A stretch of DNA of 64,000 bases from Erigeron canadensis. Taxonomy: Eukaryota > Streptophyta > Magnoliopsida > Asterales > Asteraceae. The notes beneath the pieces are model-generated. The model did not search any database. It saw only the letters and a list, made by a program, of their open reading frames with translations, and had not been told where the DNA came from. The stretch is taken from NCBI RefSeq assembly GCF_010389155.1, contig NC_057762.1, positions 36,640,055 through 36,704,054 of the forward strand. The letters are read 5' to 3'. The stretch's first letter is position 1; each line of letters begins with the position of its first letter. Shown here piece by piece: positions 48,073 through 61,000 of the stretch. The position numbers were made by a program, and so were the translations under genes.

Positions 48073-48734
48073 GGGTGTGTTTGGTAGGAAGCTTTTAGGA
48101 ACTTTTAGGAGCTTCAAGCTTCAAGCTTTTGGGAAAAAGCTCCTACTCGACAAAAAGCTTTGTTTGATAGGAGAAGCTTCAAGCTTTTAAATTAGGATAA
48201 AAAGCTCCTATCTGAAACGCTGATAGGACTAGCGTTGAAGATCAGCTACAAGCTTTTAGTGATGATATTACTTAAATAGGCTTATTATGAATTACATTAC
48301 GGTTTTGTCTTTTGTGTATTTTATATCTTTCTATATTTATGAATCAAGTGTACCAACGGTCACCAATGATAAATGCACAAGCAACATTTTAAGTTTTTCG
48401 TTTATTATGAACTTACATAAGAACCAAAGTGAGCTTTTTTAAATACTTTATACATAAGTATGGGAAACATATTCAGTTCTTTTGATATATTAATTAACTA
48501 AGAAAACTTATATTAAAACTTATATATACATATAAAGTATAATACTAAGTTTTTTTAACTTATGTCTATATTTGTTATTTTACACATTTTATTAAAAGTT
48601 ACAGCTACTTTACCAAACATCGAATTATACCAAAAAAGCTTCAGCTACCAGCTTTTAGCTACAGTTACCAGCTTACAACCACTAGCTACCAGCTTACAGC
48701 CACCAGCTACCAGCCAGTTTTGCCAAACATACCC
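48073..48734. mobile_element. PIF/Harbinger-type MITE
   Basis: Ends GGGTGTGTTTGG and the inverted GGGTATGTTTGG are flanked by TAA on both sides (48070-48072 and 48735-48737). Internal AGCTTTTAGCT- and CTACCAGCTTA-type repeats make it strongly self-complementary. 662 bp, no transposase. Confidence 0.75.
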
Positions 48735-48790
48735 TAAATTTTAGTTGCATAAACCTATAAACTCTTATCCATCTATACTCAGCATTGGAT

Positions 48791-48811
48791 ATTGTTGTTG
48801 TTGTTGTTGTT
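48791..48811. repeat. (TTG)n microsatellite
   Basis: Seven TTG units. Confidence 0.8.
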
Positions 48812-49098
48812 CACGTGTTTAGTTTGATGTCTAATGGTGACGAGAGAACCATACGAGGGGCTCGTCAATCGTCATGACATGTAGAGAATATAATGAGTGA
48901 AAACTAAAAAAAACTCTTCCATCTTATTCATATGAAATTTGAATAAATGGTAGAACTTCTACCCTTTTGATTAATGCTCAAATACTACGAGTTATATTGA
49001 CACTTCGAAAAAATATAGAAAAAAAAATATAGAAGTTAATGACTTATTCATATACTTTTAGCATTTGATTTTTACAATCAAGATTAATTAATAGATTA

Positions 49099-49386
49099 TC
49101 TATAATCCATATTAAAAATTATATGGGGTATTGAAAAGTTTACAAGTTTGGGACATTGGATTTTACTCTTTTACTCTTTCCCTTAAAACAAAACATAAAT
49201 ATCCTCGTTTTCTCTTTCTCTTTCTTTCTCCAAAACAACACACACAAAATATTATTTCTTATGTTATACCAAAACAATACACACTCCCTTTATTTATGTG
49301 AATAACCACCGTCGTCGTCCATCATCACCAACACCTTAGCCACCGTCGTCTATGATATTCATCGCAACTTGTGGGTACCATGTTCG
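49099..49386 (+). repeat. Helitron-like triplet-rich element
   Basis: Starts A|TCTATAATCCATATTAAAAA, has an ACC/GTC triplet core (49303-49350) and ends caacttgtgggtaccatgtt, the 3' tail of the family, with a weakened hairpin. Confidence 0.45.
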
Positions 49387-49974
49387 TTTCTATGTATGAA
49401 AATAAGTCCAATAAAAATGTCTAGCGGTATCATAAGTCAACATAACCCCCTACAGTTTACATTGATTGTTTTAGTACATGGTCTTGCATCATGACGTCAT
49501 ACACAGAGTAATCAACTTTTGCATGTTGCACAAGTTGATGTGTTTAAACGTCACTTAAATCATGTTTTATAGATTGCTATAGTTTGAACGCATTGCTATA
49601 ATCCAACTCTTGTTTGACTATGTAAGGTAATGTTTTATATATAATCCAGATGATAGTGGTTTTATATATGGCTCTCAGTGGTTTCTACTCGGTTTCATGG
49701 GAAGTTCATGATTAAATGGTGGTTAGTTTTTGGAGTGATCATATGATGGGCATAACTATCATATCCACCGACTACAAGGAGCATCCATAAAAATTACCCT
49801 TTCATAATCGAAACTTCATCATCGTTATCATCACATTCTCACATCTTTTTCTATGCTGTCAATGGTGGTGGTTTCAACACGACTATGCTGTCGCCGATGA
49901 TGATTATAATGATGGCCAAACTTGTAAACCTAAAACTATGGCTGTTGCATGGTTGAGGGCTGTGAATCTGTGAT

Positions 49975-50434
49975 CAATGTTTTAAATACCGGTATTTTGA
50001 TCGTACCAGTCAGGTACCCGGTACCGGTATTATCGGTATACTGGCCGATACGTACCAGCACGGTAATTTAATTTTTGTATTTTTATTTTTATAGAAATAC
50101 TACAAAACTTGTTACAATTTAACGAAAATAGTCAAAATACAAGTACAATTCACTCAAAAATAATACCAAATTGATATTTCATAACAAAATATAAGTTTTA
50201 AAGTTTAGAAATAACAAAACATAACATTAAAGTATCAAAAAATAATTCAAAAAAAGATAAAATCAAAATACGGTATTACAATTCCGGTAATACCGGAAAA
50301 TGCCGGAAATACCGTCAATACCGGCCGGTATTGAATAGTGAAAATATCGGACAATACCGGGATAGTTGTACCGAGGTACCACCCGATATCCGGTATTCCG
50401 GGTAATACCGGCCGGTACGTACCGGTATTTACTG
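49975..50434. mobile_element. hAT MITE built of ACCGGTA words
   Basis: Ends CAATGTTTTAAATACCGG and inverted CAGTAAATACCGG are flanked by a perfect 8-bp target duplication TCTGTGAT (49967-49974 and 50435-50442). Both flanks of the 460-bp element carry many ACCGG/CCGGT words in both orientations around an AT-rich centre, so subterminal repeats likely bound a transposase. Confidence 0.88.
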
Positions 50435-52026
50435 TCTGTGATGGTTCACATATGTGAAGGACTGAAGTCCAAAAACGAACCCGGGAACACAGTTTTAGTC
50501 TTAGTCTTGTAAACCCCGTTTGTAGGGCCTTCACTCCTGGGTCATCAGTCTAGCCGTCCTATAGGCACCTTGAGAAGACAAGTGTGACAACGTACACCTT
50601 CAAGATTTGTGGGGCGTTGAAAACAAAAAGACATGTATGAAAACGCAAGTTTATTATTATTATTTTCCCATCTTTTCCTTGAAATAAGTTCCCAACTATA
50701 ACGGGGAACTTATGGTATTTTCCATCTCTCTCCTGATTCTACTAAAATGCACGCAGTGCATCATGCCGTCACCTACCATGAATACATGTACTCTTAACAT
50801 AAATAGATTGTTACAGGCTATAGTGGTAGGATTTTTGATAACCATATAAGTAGCAAAAAAACATATTTACTTCATTTCCACTAGTGCACAAAAAAATTGA
50901 ATGAAATTTGTTGAAGACCAAATGCACCACTGATAACATGCTCAGATGGTTGAGATCCGCACCTGGAGATATAAAACAGAACGGGTAATGAGCATTTTGG
51001 AACATGATGTCATATATAGTTTGAAGGTTGACTGTTGCTGGTTATTTTTCTAACGTTAATTGCTTATTCAGTCACAATTATATGTCAACATCAAGCTTTA
51101 CATCTTTGTAAATACACTATATTGGAAGAAATAAGGCCAATAAAGAGTAAGATAAGCTTTGAGCATAAATGCTAAAGATAAAACATTACAAAAGAAATGT
51201 TTGCACACCAACATAAACAGAGCAATATCTGTAGTAAGATAGACTTAAGGTAATCCCACAATCTCCGTTGGCAGTAGTACTCATTTAGGTGAAAATGGGT
51301 CAAACAAGTGTAAAATTAGAAGTCCAACTAAAAGAGGAAAGCATGTCAAATGGGTTGGTAAAATGCAATCATTTTATAACCTACTATATTATTTAATTTG
51401 GAATTGTGAATAAAACTAGATCACGTCCAGGCATTTTAAAAACAAACTATATGGACTTATTTGCGGGTTTAGCAACAGTGCATTCTATTCCTTATTTATT
51501 TAGTTATAAAAAATGGACTTTCTTTGAACTTGGCAACTCGCAAATAAGTCCATAAGGTAGTCTAGTGATTGGTGAAAGCTAGAATCCATCCAAAAGGAGG
51601 TCTACAGTTTAAAAGGTTTATAAGCAAGTTCATTGAACTTTATCATTGAAATTTATAAATCAAGGGATTTAATCATGCAAAAAATCAGAGTTTAAAAGGT
51701 TTATAAGCAAGTTCAACAAAAGTCTAGGTTTTGTTTGAGTAAATTGCCCAAAGTGACAAAGGACTCCCAGCAGGCAAACCATACAATACCGCCTAACTTC
51801 ATCACAAACATAAGCTGCCCATATTGACTCGTTTTCCAACTCTCTAGTTACGACGGAGCGTGCATAAAGTACAGACAATGTGCTAAGCTTCACGCAAATT
51901 TATGCATTTAAGCTCTACAGCCGTGACTTCAATAAAATGCTGGTAGGAAGTAGAACCATGTTAATTAACAGCATGATAGTAGGATCTATGTTAATCAGCA
52001 ACTTACCAAATGAGAAAGAGAGATCT
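50435..52026. other. intergenic DNA downstream of RPC5
   Basis: Apart from a short hairpin element at 51450, there is a 26-bp direct repeat (51608 and 51691 starts, gtttaaaaggtttataagca). No gene seen. Confidence 0.4.
51450..51554. mobile_element. tiny hairpin MITE-like element
   Basis: About 20-bp inverted ends (TATGGACTTATTTGCGGG left, with its counterpart at 51536-51554) enclose 65 bp. No convincing target duplication. Confidence 0.45.
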
Positions 52027-55000
52027 TTATGTTGGACCATCCCCACTCTTCAGAACCCATGCAGAATTTTTTGAAACACACAAATCATTTAAAACCTGAA
52101 AACTCAAACACAGCAAGCAAAGAGCACGTAAACAACACTACAAAAAAGGTTAAATAATGAAAGTGGTATCTTGGTGCTCAGAAAGAAGAGATGGCAAGAT
52201 GGGTGGGTCAGGCGAGTTCGGTAACAGGTCTTTACTGCTTTGGGTTGAAATAAGTGGGGGTAGAATAGGCTGATCTGCGGACACATTATTGTCCATTTTT
52301 GAACTTATTCTATAAAAAGAACACATTTTAAGATTACATAAGTTTATTACAATAAAGATCTAAATCTTCAATAAATGGTTTAGGAGGTTAAATGCACAAT
52401 CAATAGACTTTGGATGACTTTTAACTCATTCGCCAAGTAAGGGCAACTTTACCAGCTCCCCTTTTAGCAAATTTTTTGATTTGACCGGCTTGAGATAAAA
52501 GAGAACCCACCCTTTGCCTCATGTACTAATCGAAGTTCACAAATTTTTGTTCTTAAATTCGATTTAGACCGACAATTAATAACTGATAATTCACCCACCA
52601 CTGCGCATTGCGTGGTACACTTCTAGTATAGCAATATAGCCTGAAACTCACTGACCTTATGATACTCGCCACTAGTTATTTCCCGTTTCAGCTGCATGTT
52701 TGCAGCTGCGTAGATGGAGGCCTTTTTGAGCTTACCTTCAGGTCCTTCAGCTAGCAACAGGTTGATGACAATTTTCCTAGCATAAATAAAAAAACCCTAT
52801 AAATATCCTAGTAAGAATAATAAACTTAATGATTTTTTAGGTTGAAGAGAAGATAAAGTATATAACCTCAATTCATCATACTGAGGGTGATCTGCCGATG
52901 ACCTTAAAACAAACACCCCATGTATGTTAACAGCAACTTCATTTAGGACCTTTTGCAGTTCCTCCTGTGGAGCATCTGCTGCTTCAGCAGCAACTCTGGC
53001 TTCTCGAGTACCCTTCCGGAGTGTATTTTCAGAGACTGCCATGTCACGCAATCTTTGGCGTATTTGGTTAAAGCTGTTACCATGAAAGACAATCCAAAGA
53101 ATATTAAATGAAAATTTTGAATATGTAAGAGCACCCAATATGTAACTCCTCGTATTACGGAAACAAACTGTTACTTTTTTCAAGTTAAGTTGTATACCGA
53201 TATATAAGTCACATTTTAAGATCCAGAGAGCTGACATGAAAGAGTTGAGATGGCAACTAGCCAGTTGGGCAACGAATAATTTTTGGTCAGGGAGTTCACT
53301 TGACGCACATCCACTCTTTGTCCACATCTAATGAGTAAATACTATCATATTACATATATTTGACAAATTTATAGTATATTGCAAAAGAAATCTGTTTTTT
53401 TAATAAATTATATTCACAAGTTATTTGCACGAATAAACATTGTCAACCCTCTTTCAGGCTACTTTTAGTTTACTTTACGTGTTGGCAGCTTTCAAAAATA
53501 TGAAAAATAAAACGAATATACTATTTATGGAAAGAACTATAATATATAATCGGGGTTCCCATCAATTTACCCTTTTTTTAGAACCATGTTAACAAATGAA
53601 CAAGGAGCTCACCTGCAAACCTTGTATGTTTGAAAAAGTTTCTGAAGGGCCTTCGGTAATGCTTCTCGAGTTTCATCTTGCATCACTCTTCTAGGTGGCA
53701 CATTGGTGGTGGTTCTTTGTGTAACATCACTGGCACTGGATGCAGGGCGCCTATCACCAATACTATGTGTTAAGTTCTTAGGGTTTACTTTCCCAATTAT
53801 AATTGGTTCTACACGATCCCAATTTTTTCTTTGTTCGACAGCAATATTGGAGTACTTTTTAATAAATGAATCATCAGGGGATTCTTTAAATTTCCAATCC
53901 CTGCAGGAATCTCTTCTTGCAGCAAATTCATCCAATACACCTTTCATAGCGTCACTGAATTGAGTTGATTTAGGTAATTGCATTTCGCGAAAGATATGAC
54001 TTTTGCTAAATTGAAGCAGCACATAATCTCGGATTAGGAGTTCCCTTCCCGTATTTTTTCCGTACCTCAGCGTACTTTTTGCAATCCACAATCCTTGAAC
54101 TAAATGAGCATATTCTTGCAGAACTTTAAAAATATCTTCCTCACTGTGATCCGGAGCTATGTGTTTAAGAACATTAAAACGTTGTACTGGAGGCCCCTAT
54201 TGAAAAACCATAAGTAAAGGCAACAAAAAATGTTAATACTGCATAAACTTCTTTATGTATAAACAATTACAGGCCCAGAACTTAGGTATTATATCATATA
54301 CCAAAGACAAAACTCTACGCATAAATGGATTTTAGAGTTCATAAATAACTTATGAAGTGTGTATTCATCTCCCGAAACAACAAAATTAACAGCACAAATC
54401 ACCATAAAGTTTCTTAAAGGCAAGAAATCTATCCAATAAGTTAGTTACATACAAAAAAGGATCATTATTTTGAGTGTAACTTTTGAATATCAAGCAATGT
54501 TGACAGGTCAGGCCGAGCTATGTAGTTAAAGACCAAAATTTTAGACCGAATACCACTGGAGAACCGAAACCCGAAATACCACCGAAATGCGAAATTGACT
54601 ACTTAGAAGCCAAGCTGGTTCTTTTTAGCCATTACCCAACCCAATGCACACCCGTTTGTCGGGCGTATAAGTATATAAAACATATAATACGATTTGTTTG
54701 GTTCAACTTTTTTGACATGTAAATATGTAATCTACTTTTGGGGTGTACGGTATCAACAAGCCCTGGAGTATTAGTATAAAATATGTACTGATAATATAAT
54801 GTCAGACCATCGCCATTCACAACCCAACCCAACCCACCCACACTATTCATTAAAAATGAATTTCTCTCTCTTATAACTATCCAACCCAACTAAACCCAAC
54901 TTTTACACTCCCATTAACAACCCAATCAAACAATTTCTTTAATAATCTTTTATAATTAACATTTCCTTTATTCAAAATTAAATAAAATACTTTTATGCTT

Positions 55001-58000
55001 AAAAAATTTCTTTATCTTCCAAGATAAATGCATCTTTCTTTTCTCAAATCACAGAGACATGGTCTACTCATGAGGGTAGTACTTTATCATGGTGTCGGAT
55101 ATTATAAAATATTTTCATGAAGTTTTTGGTTTCATCTTAAACATTTAAATTAGTTTAGGAGTAGGAATAGGATAGTTTTTTATTTAAATTTTTTTTATAT
55201 ATTATATATGATATAGGTATACAAATCAAGTTATAAGTTTAAAAAGTAAAAACAAAGTGTAAATATAAAGCACATTTTCACAATATAATACATGGTTATT
55301 GCATTCTGTCCATACCAACATATAATAAATTATGAGACGACATATGTTCGTTGGAATGAACGGGTTGGTGAAGTTTTGGATGGGTCTGACATAAATATCG
55401 TGATCGACCGAACCAATTCTCAATGGGGATGGTCTTAGAGCTTACATGTGCAGGTTTAAATAGGAATAATGGCATCTAACAGCGAAGTTCTTTCAGAATA
55501 TTTCAGTTTGCTGCAATGTACTTATCTAGTACACCCTGAATATCACGTGTTACATTTAACGTGACATATTTCAGTGGGTTGCATAAAACACAGCACTTGT
55601 GAAAGTACGCCCCTTTAACGGCATAATTCATCATATTCGTGGATTAAATAATGTGATCGTTGGGGTACGTAAGGAATAACAACATACGTGTTTGCAGAAA
55701 GCATACTGCAAAACAGACATAAAGACACTAACCTCAAGAAGCTGAGTCTTAAAACGTTCAACCAGTGGAAGTTTGAGCAAAGTGCTGAAATTCAACCGAA
55801 AAAAAAACAAACCATTATTTCGCAAGTGTTATAAACTAGACAATCTTTTTCTTTCATCGAAACCAGAACTTTGTATAACATGTTCAATTCAATGCTTAAG
55901 AACAACCACTAAATAAGTATAGTCCAGCAGTCTTATGGAACTGAACTTCCACAACCATATAGAAGTTTACTCTTAAAAGAAACTTGCAATCTAGAATATT
56001 CACCTCAAACCAACAATCCCTTAAAAATCTCACGTAGAAGCTAGACAAGCTTAGCATAACCATCAATAATAAGAAGCTAATAGAGGAACCTCTTGAACAA
56101 TGCCTCTCATCTTTTAGCAGCTAAATCAAAATTAGTATTTTATGTAGACAGATAGACCGTAGATGTGAAAGTAAAGATCCTTTAATTCTGTAGTCAATAT
56201 CACTTGCAGACATTAGGAAACGCCCAAAACCAACAAAAGTTATTAAAAAGCTACCCACCATTACACCTCTTGGCGAGCTATTCTGGTTAACAGTAAAGCT
56301 TAACATACAATAATAAAATAATTAAGAAGTTATCTAATGGAGCAATACGCCTTTATGGTCTAATGGGTAACATGCCCAAATAACTTCTGTCTCGTTAGAT
56401 GTTTTTGGTAATGACAATATTAAAATGGTTTATGAAAAATAGTTTTACCATAGTATATTAAATTGTATAGGTGTTTAATATAAAATCATCAACTGTTCTG
56501 TATTCTTCTATGACTATCTAGTCTTGAAATTTAATTACCAATTGACGATAGCTATCATATTATTTAAATCCATAAAACCAAAAAATGTGGACTCGCAAGT
56601 TTTTCTCTCGATGTCAACTAATGCAAAAGTACACAAGGAATGAAAAAGAAAAACTTGGTTACAGGAACCTAAGGTTTAGAACTATAAGTCTATAAGAAGT
56701 GGTAATCTGCACTTCTTTCCCTTGCAACGCAGAATAACCACATCGGTGTCATAACACTGCAATTTAAGTCCACCTCGAAAAACAATATCAGGCTCAAGAA
56801 GAACAGATAGCAAAGCTAAAAAATTATTATGAGACGATGACTATATAACTATGATTAATTAAGAGCCAAACTAGGAAAAACGAAGGGGGCAAGGGTAAAG
56901 TTGGTTTAGGTAAGAAAAACAAAAATCAGGAACACAGGTTATATCAAATGCATCATGAATGAGGATCGAATGTCTGGAAGTATACAAATACGCACAAAAC
57001 CGCAAACCCACAAGGATACGGGTTCACATAAATATGGAACAACACAGCAAAAGAAAGTTGACACAAACAAAAAGAAAAAAACATAAGGACGTAAAGTGGC
57101 CAGAAGAGAAAGACCCATGTCAGGGGCCTTAGGCTCCCACTCCATAGAGGCTACTTGACCAATGGGATACAATCAGACTCCACAATTAAAAAGCAAAGAC
57201 CAAGATAATGAGTGTGAACTTCGTGAGAGAGGCAGATGCTTTCTGTATCGTTGTATATTTAAGTCACATTTTAACTTCAAAACAAATTTTCTTTTGATTT
57301 AGACATTAGTCAGAAATGAGCACATAAAAACATACAAGTGTTGTATTTTACGAGGTTAATAAAATTAAGATTGGATTTTAACATTGGAACACAGGATTTA
57401 CATCAGGATAAATATAATTAAGTATATGATAGGCCAGTCTCTTTGTTTTAGAGATCAGAAGTAAGATTTCTGGGGATGTTGCAGAACTACGACCAAAAAG
57501 TCATATCCACCCTAAAGTCGCCGTCGAGACTAAGAACCACTACCTGATAATTTCTAAAGTGATTGTTTTGCTTAGCTACCGCCTGCCATAGATGTGAGCA
57601 TGCTAAGACGACTCACAAAAACTCTAATATGCGCAAGTAAGCAAACAAAAGCAAACAAACAGCAATGGCATAAGGAAGTAAGGAACCAAGAAGTCACCTT
57701 CGAGATGGACCTGTGGGTTTGGTTTTGTCAATTGTAATGGGACACAAAGAGTCGATATAATCAGACCTGCAACATGCATAACATAAAGTAAATGGTAGGT
57801 TATAATTTATATGCATATTCTAAAATAAGATAACTCATTCAGAACAACACAGCAACATACTGAGTCATCGAAAATTGGATTTCAGAGGCTTGTTGTGCTA
57901 CCATCTTTTGTATATATCCACGCGACATTTGACTTGCTTCACCATGATACTTGAGGGGAATCCACTGCTGAAGAAGAGAACACAAAAAGATGAAGAAAGA

Positions 58001-61000
58001 TCAGTGTCCAGATTACATGAAAAGCAATAGGCTATCAAGTCTTACCATTCGAGAGCAATGAAACAACCAATTAATCAAAAACGATATTTAGTGTAGAATA
58101 ATGGTAACACAATTAATGTATTGTCAAACGTTTATAGGGGGTAACTATTGCGGTATCAGACAGAAGTGAGAAATTATCATATACCTAATTGAATTATGGC
58201 TAACAGTTTTAAGTAACACCAAGAGTAATATTGTAATCAGAAAACAAAGCATAAAGAGTAAAAAAAAAACCATGATAATAAAACAGCTCTACCTGATTTC
58301 AACCTAGCTAAAAGCCTAAAAATAATACCAAGATTGAAGATATAATAATCCAAACTTGCTAAGCACTCTATCCAAATGGAAGGGAAGATTAATGTTAAGT
58401 ATTCAGAACACAAACACACAAAACAGTAAGGTAGAAAGCAAAGAACACAAGGATTTACGTGGTTTCTCACACTATGCATGTGAACTAATCCACGGGGGCA
58501 ACTAGGGTTTTGTATTATTGAGTGATAAAATTTACAAGTACAGCAGATTAATTTTATAGACCAGAATTTGCTAAACTTGCTGGACAAGTCTCTAACAAAC
58601 TGGGCCCATAAGAGTTAGGGCTGGCCAGACTCTTTCCGTTCTTTTCTCTAATTCTTTGCTGTCCATAATTGTGTGGGCCACTATGGGCTGAAGACAACAA
58701 ATCGCCAACAATGAGCAGAAAAAAGTAATCCTAGTAATCCAAACTTGTTTCTCCACATTTGTTAATTTCTTCATCTATGGTTATTAGACTAACTTTCCCT
58801 CTAGGAGTCAACAACAATCACTTGATGGGTGACGTAATCCGCAGTTTAAAACTTTTCCGAACACAGCTTGTGCATACAAATTGATAGACGTGCTGAGGGT
58901 TGAGGATGATGGTGTGCTTCCCCTCACCCGGAATGAAGGTTTCACCTATTCGGTCTTTGTAATTATTGTCCGAGGGCATGAAATATTCAACTTTAGATTA
59001 TAGAAATTACAAAACGGAGCTACAAGTCTACAAGGCATCTACTTGCCAGTTTGGATCTACTCCCAGTCACCAAGTTGTAGATGTCATCGAGTGTGTTGAG
59101 ACGAGAGATATTCTATCTTGAATTGTGGGTCAGAGTGGTACTTAAAAGTTAAAACAATTATGGGATGACAACCAACAGTAATTTGCGTTATAACCTCACA
59201 CATCAGATTTCCAACTGGATAATTTTAGATGAGATTGGAACGAACCTGGTCATAAACACGTGAAAAAAAAGAACATTTTTGATTATTCTAAACCTCTAAG
59301 GTCGGTCATAGTTATCAAAATATCAAAATAACTATGAATTAAAACGAAAGTAAATCAATTGGATGATATTCATAGGTAACGAATACAGGCATTTAGATGC
59401 AACAGATATCTATGTTTGTCATCAAACAAACGTTAGATTTCCCCACCTATGAAATCACTTCATGGATCAACATCATAAGTGAATCTCGAAGTTGTATATT
59501 TATCTTTATGTTGATGAGATGAAACATATTCCTAGACCATAAAAGTTATGTCACACATATTCATCCACGGGCTGGCCCAGGTTTGGGGAATGCACAAACT
59601 TGTGTAACTAGACCATATAAAGGCTGGCCCGGTTTTTGGGAAGGCACATATTTGTGCAGCTAGACTATATGAAGGAAGCATCAGAAACTATTAATACAAT
59701 TGTAAAAGAAAGGTTTGTTACCTCTTTAGTATCAGCACTTTGCTCATTCACAGCTCCTGGTACCTTGCTCTGAATATTTACATAAAAGAACCACTAGTTA
59801 ATCTCACTAAAATCACATAAGACATGTAACTAAGGCAATTCCAGAAAATAATATGACAAGACGTGGCAGGCCCAGTGGATTCAAATGTCACTGGAAACAA
59901 CATATCATTTTTACATATTCACCTATAAGGATAACCTCATGATACTTTTGTAGTATTTTATGTTATCTATGTAAATGAACCACATCCAAGGGTGAATATA
60001 AGTAAGGTAGCTAAAAAACCAATAAAAATTTCTGCCTTCACCAGCTGTCCATCACCTCCATGCATATTAGAAAACGTTGATGGAGGTAATTAGATGATCG
60101 ATAAGATCTATCAAGCTTTCAGAAAACAACTGATCTCTTGGTGTTTTAACTTAATATTTCGGTCTCTCCCACTCCTGACTCAAGCCACTAGTTATTCAAT
60201 TTACACGATTTCTTTCTATCATATACAGGATAAAAGGACAACATTTTAACGAAGCTGTACTTTGCTTAAGTCTTTAACTTGGGAAAATTTGTTTCAATGT
60301 CATTAATTACTGAAAATACCCTTATTAAAGAAACATAAGTAGTATGTTTCCGTAGTTGATGCAACTTTTGTTCTTAAAACTTGGCCAATATAGTCCAAAT
60401 TAAGGAAATGTTGGCAATATGTTTTCTTAATTAATGTTTTCGGTCTCTCCCACTCCCGACTCAAGCCACTAGTTATTCATTTTACGCGATTTCTTTCTAT
60501 TTATATACAGGATAAAAGGACAACATTTTAACGAAGCTGTACTTTGCTTAAGTCTTTAACTTCGGAAAATTTGTTTCAATGTCATTAACTACTGAAAATA
60601 CCCTTATTAAAGAAACATAAGTAGTATGTTTCCGTCGTTGATGCAACTTTTGTTCTTAAAACTTGGCCAATATAGTCCAAATTAAGGAAATGTTGGCAAT
60701 ATGTTTTCTTAATTAATGAGATTAAAAGAGATTTCCTGAAATAAAGATTCACGCAAAGTATGTTTCCTTGAAATGCAATTTTCCCCCACAATATTACTCT
60801 TTGACTCATATGATGTGACTTGAGTTAGCTATTATCTATGTCATGCAAGAACGATGCATCATAAACAACAATGAAAATATAGATACAGTATAGCACATAC
60901 TTAGAGCTTACGATGTATTGTAAAATGTTCAGAAAATCAAGAATATTAGCAAGTGATATACTTTTTCTATTTCATGTATAGAACTTTGAAATATACGGGA

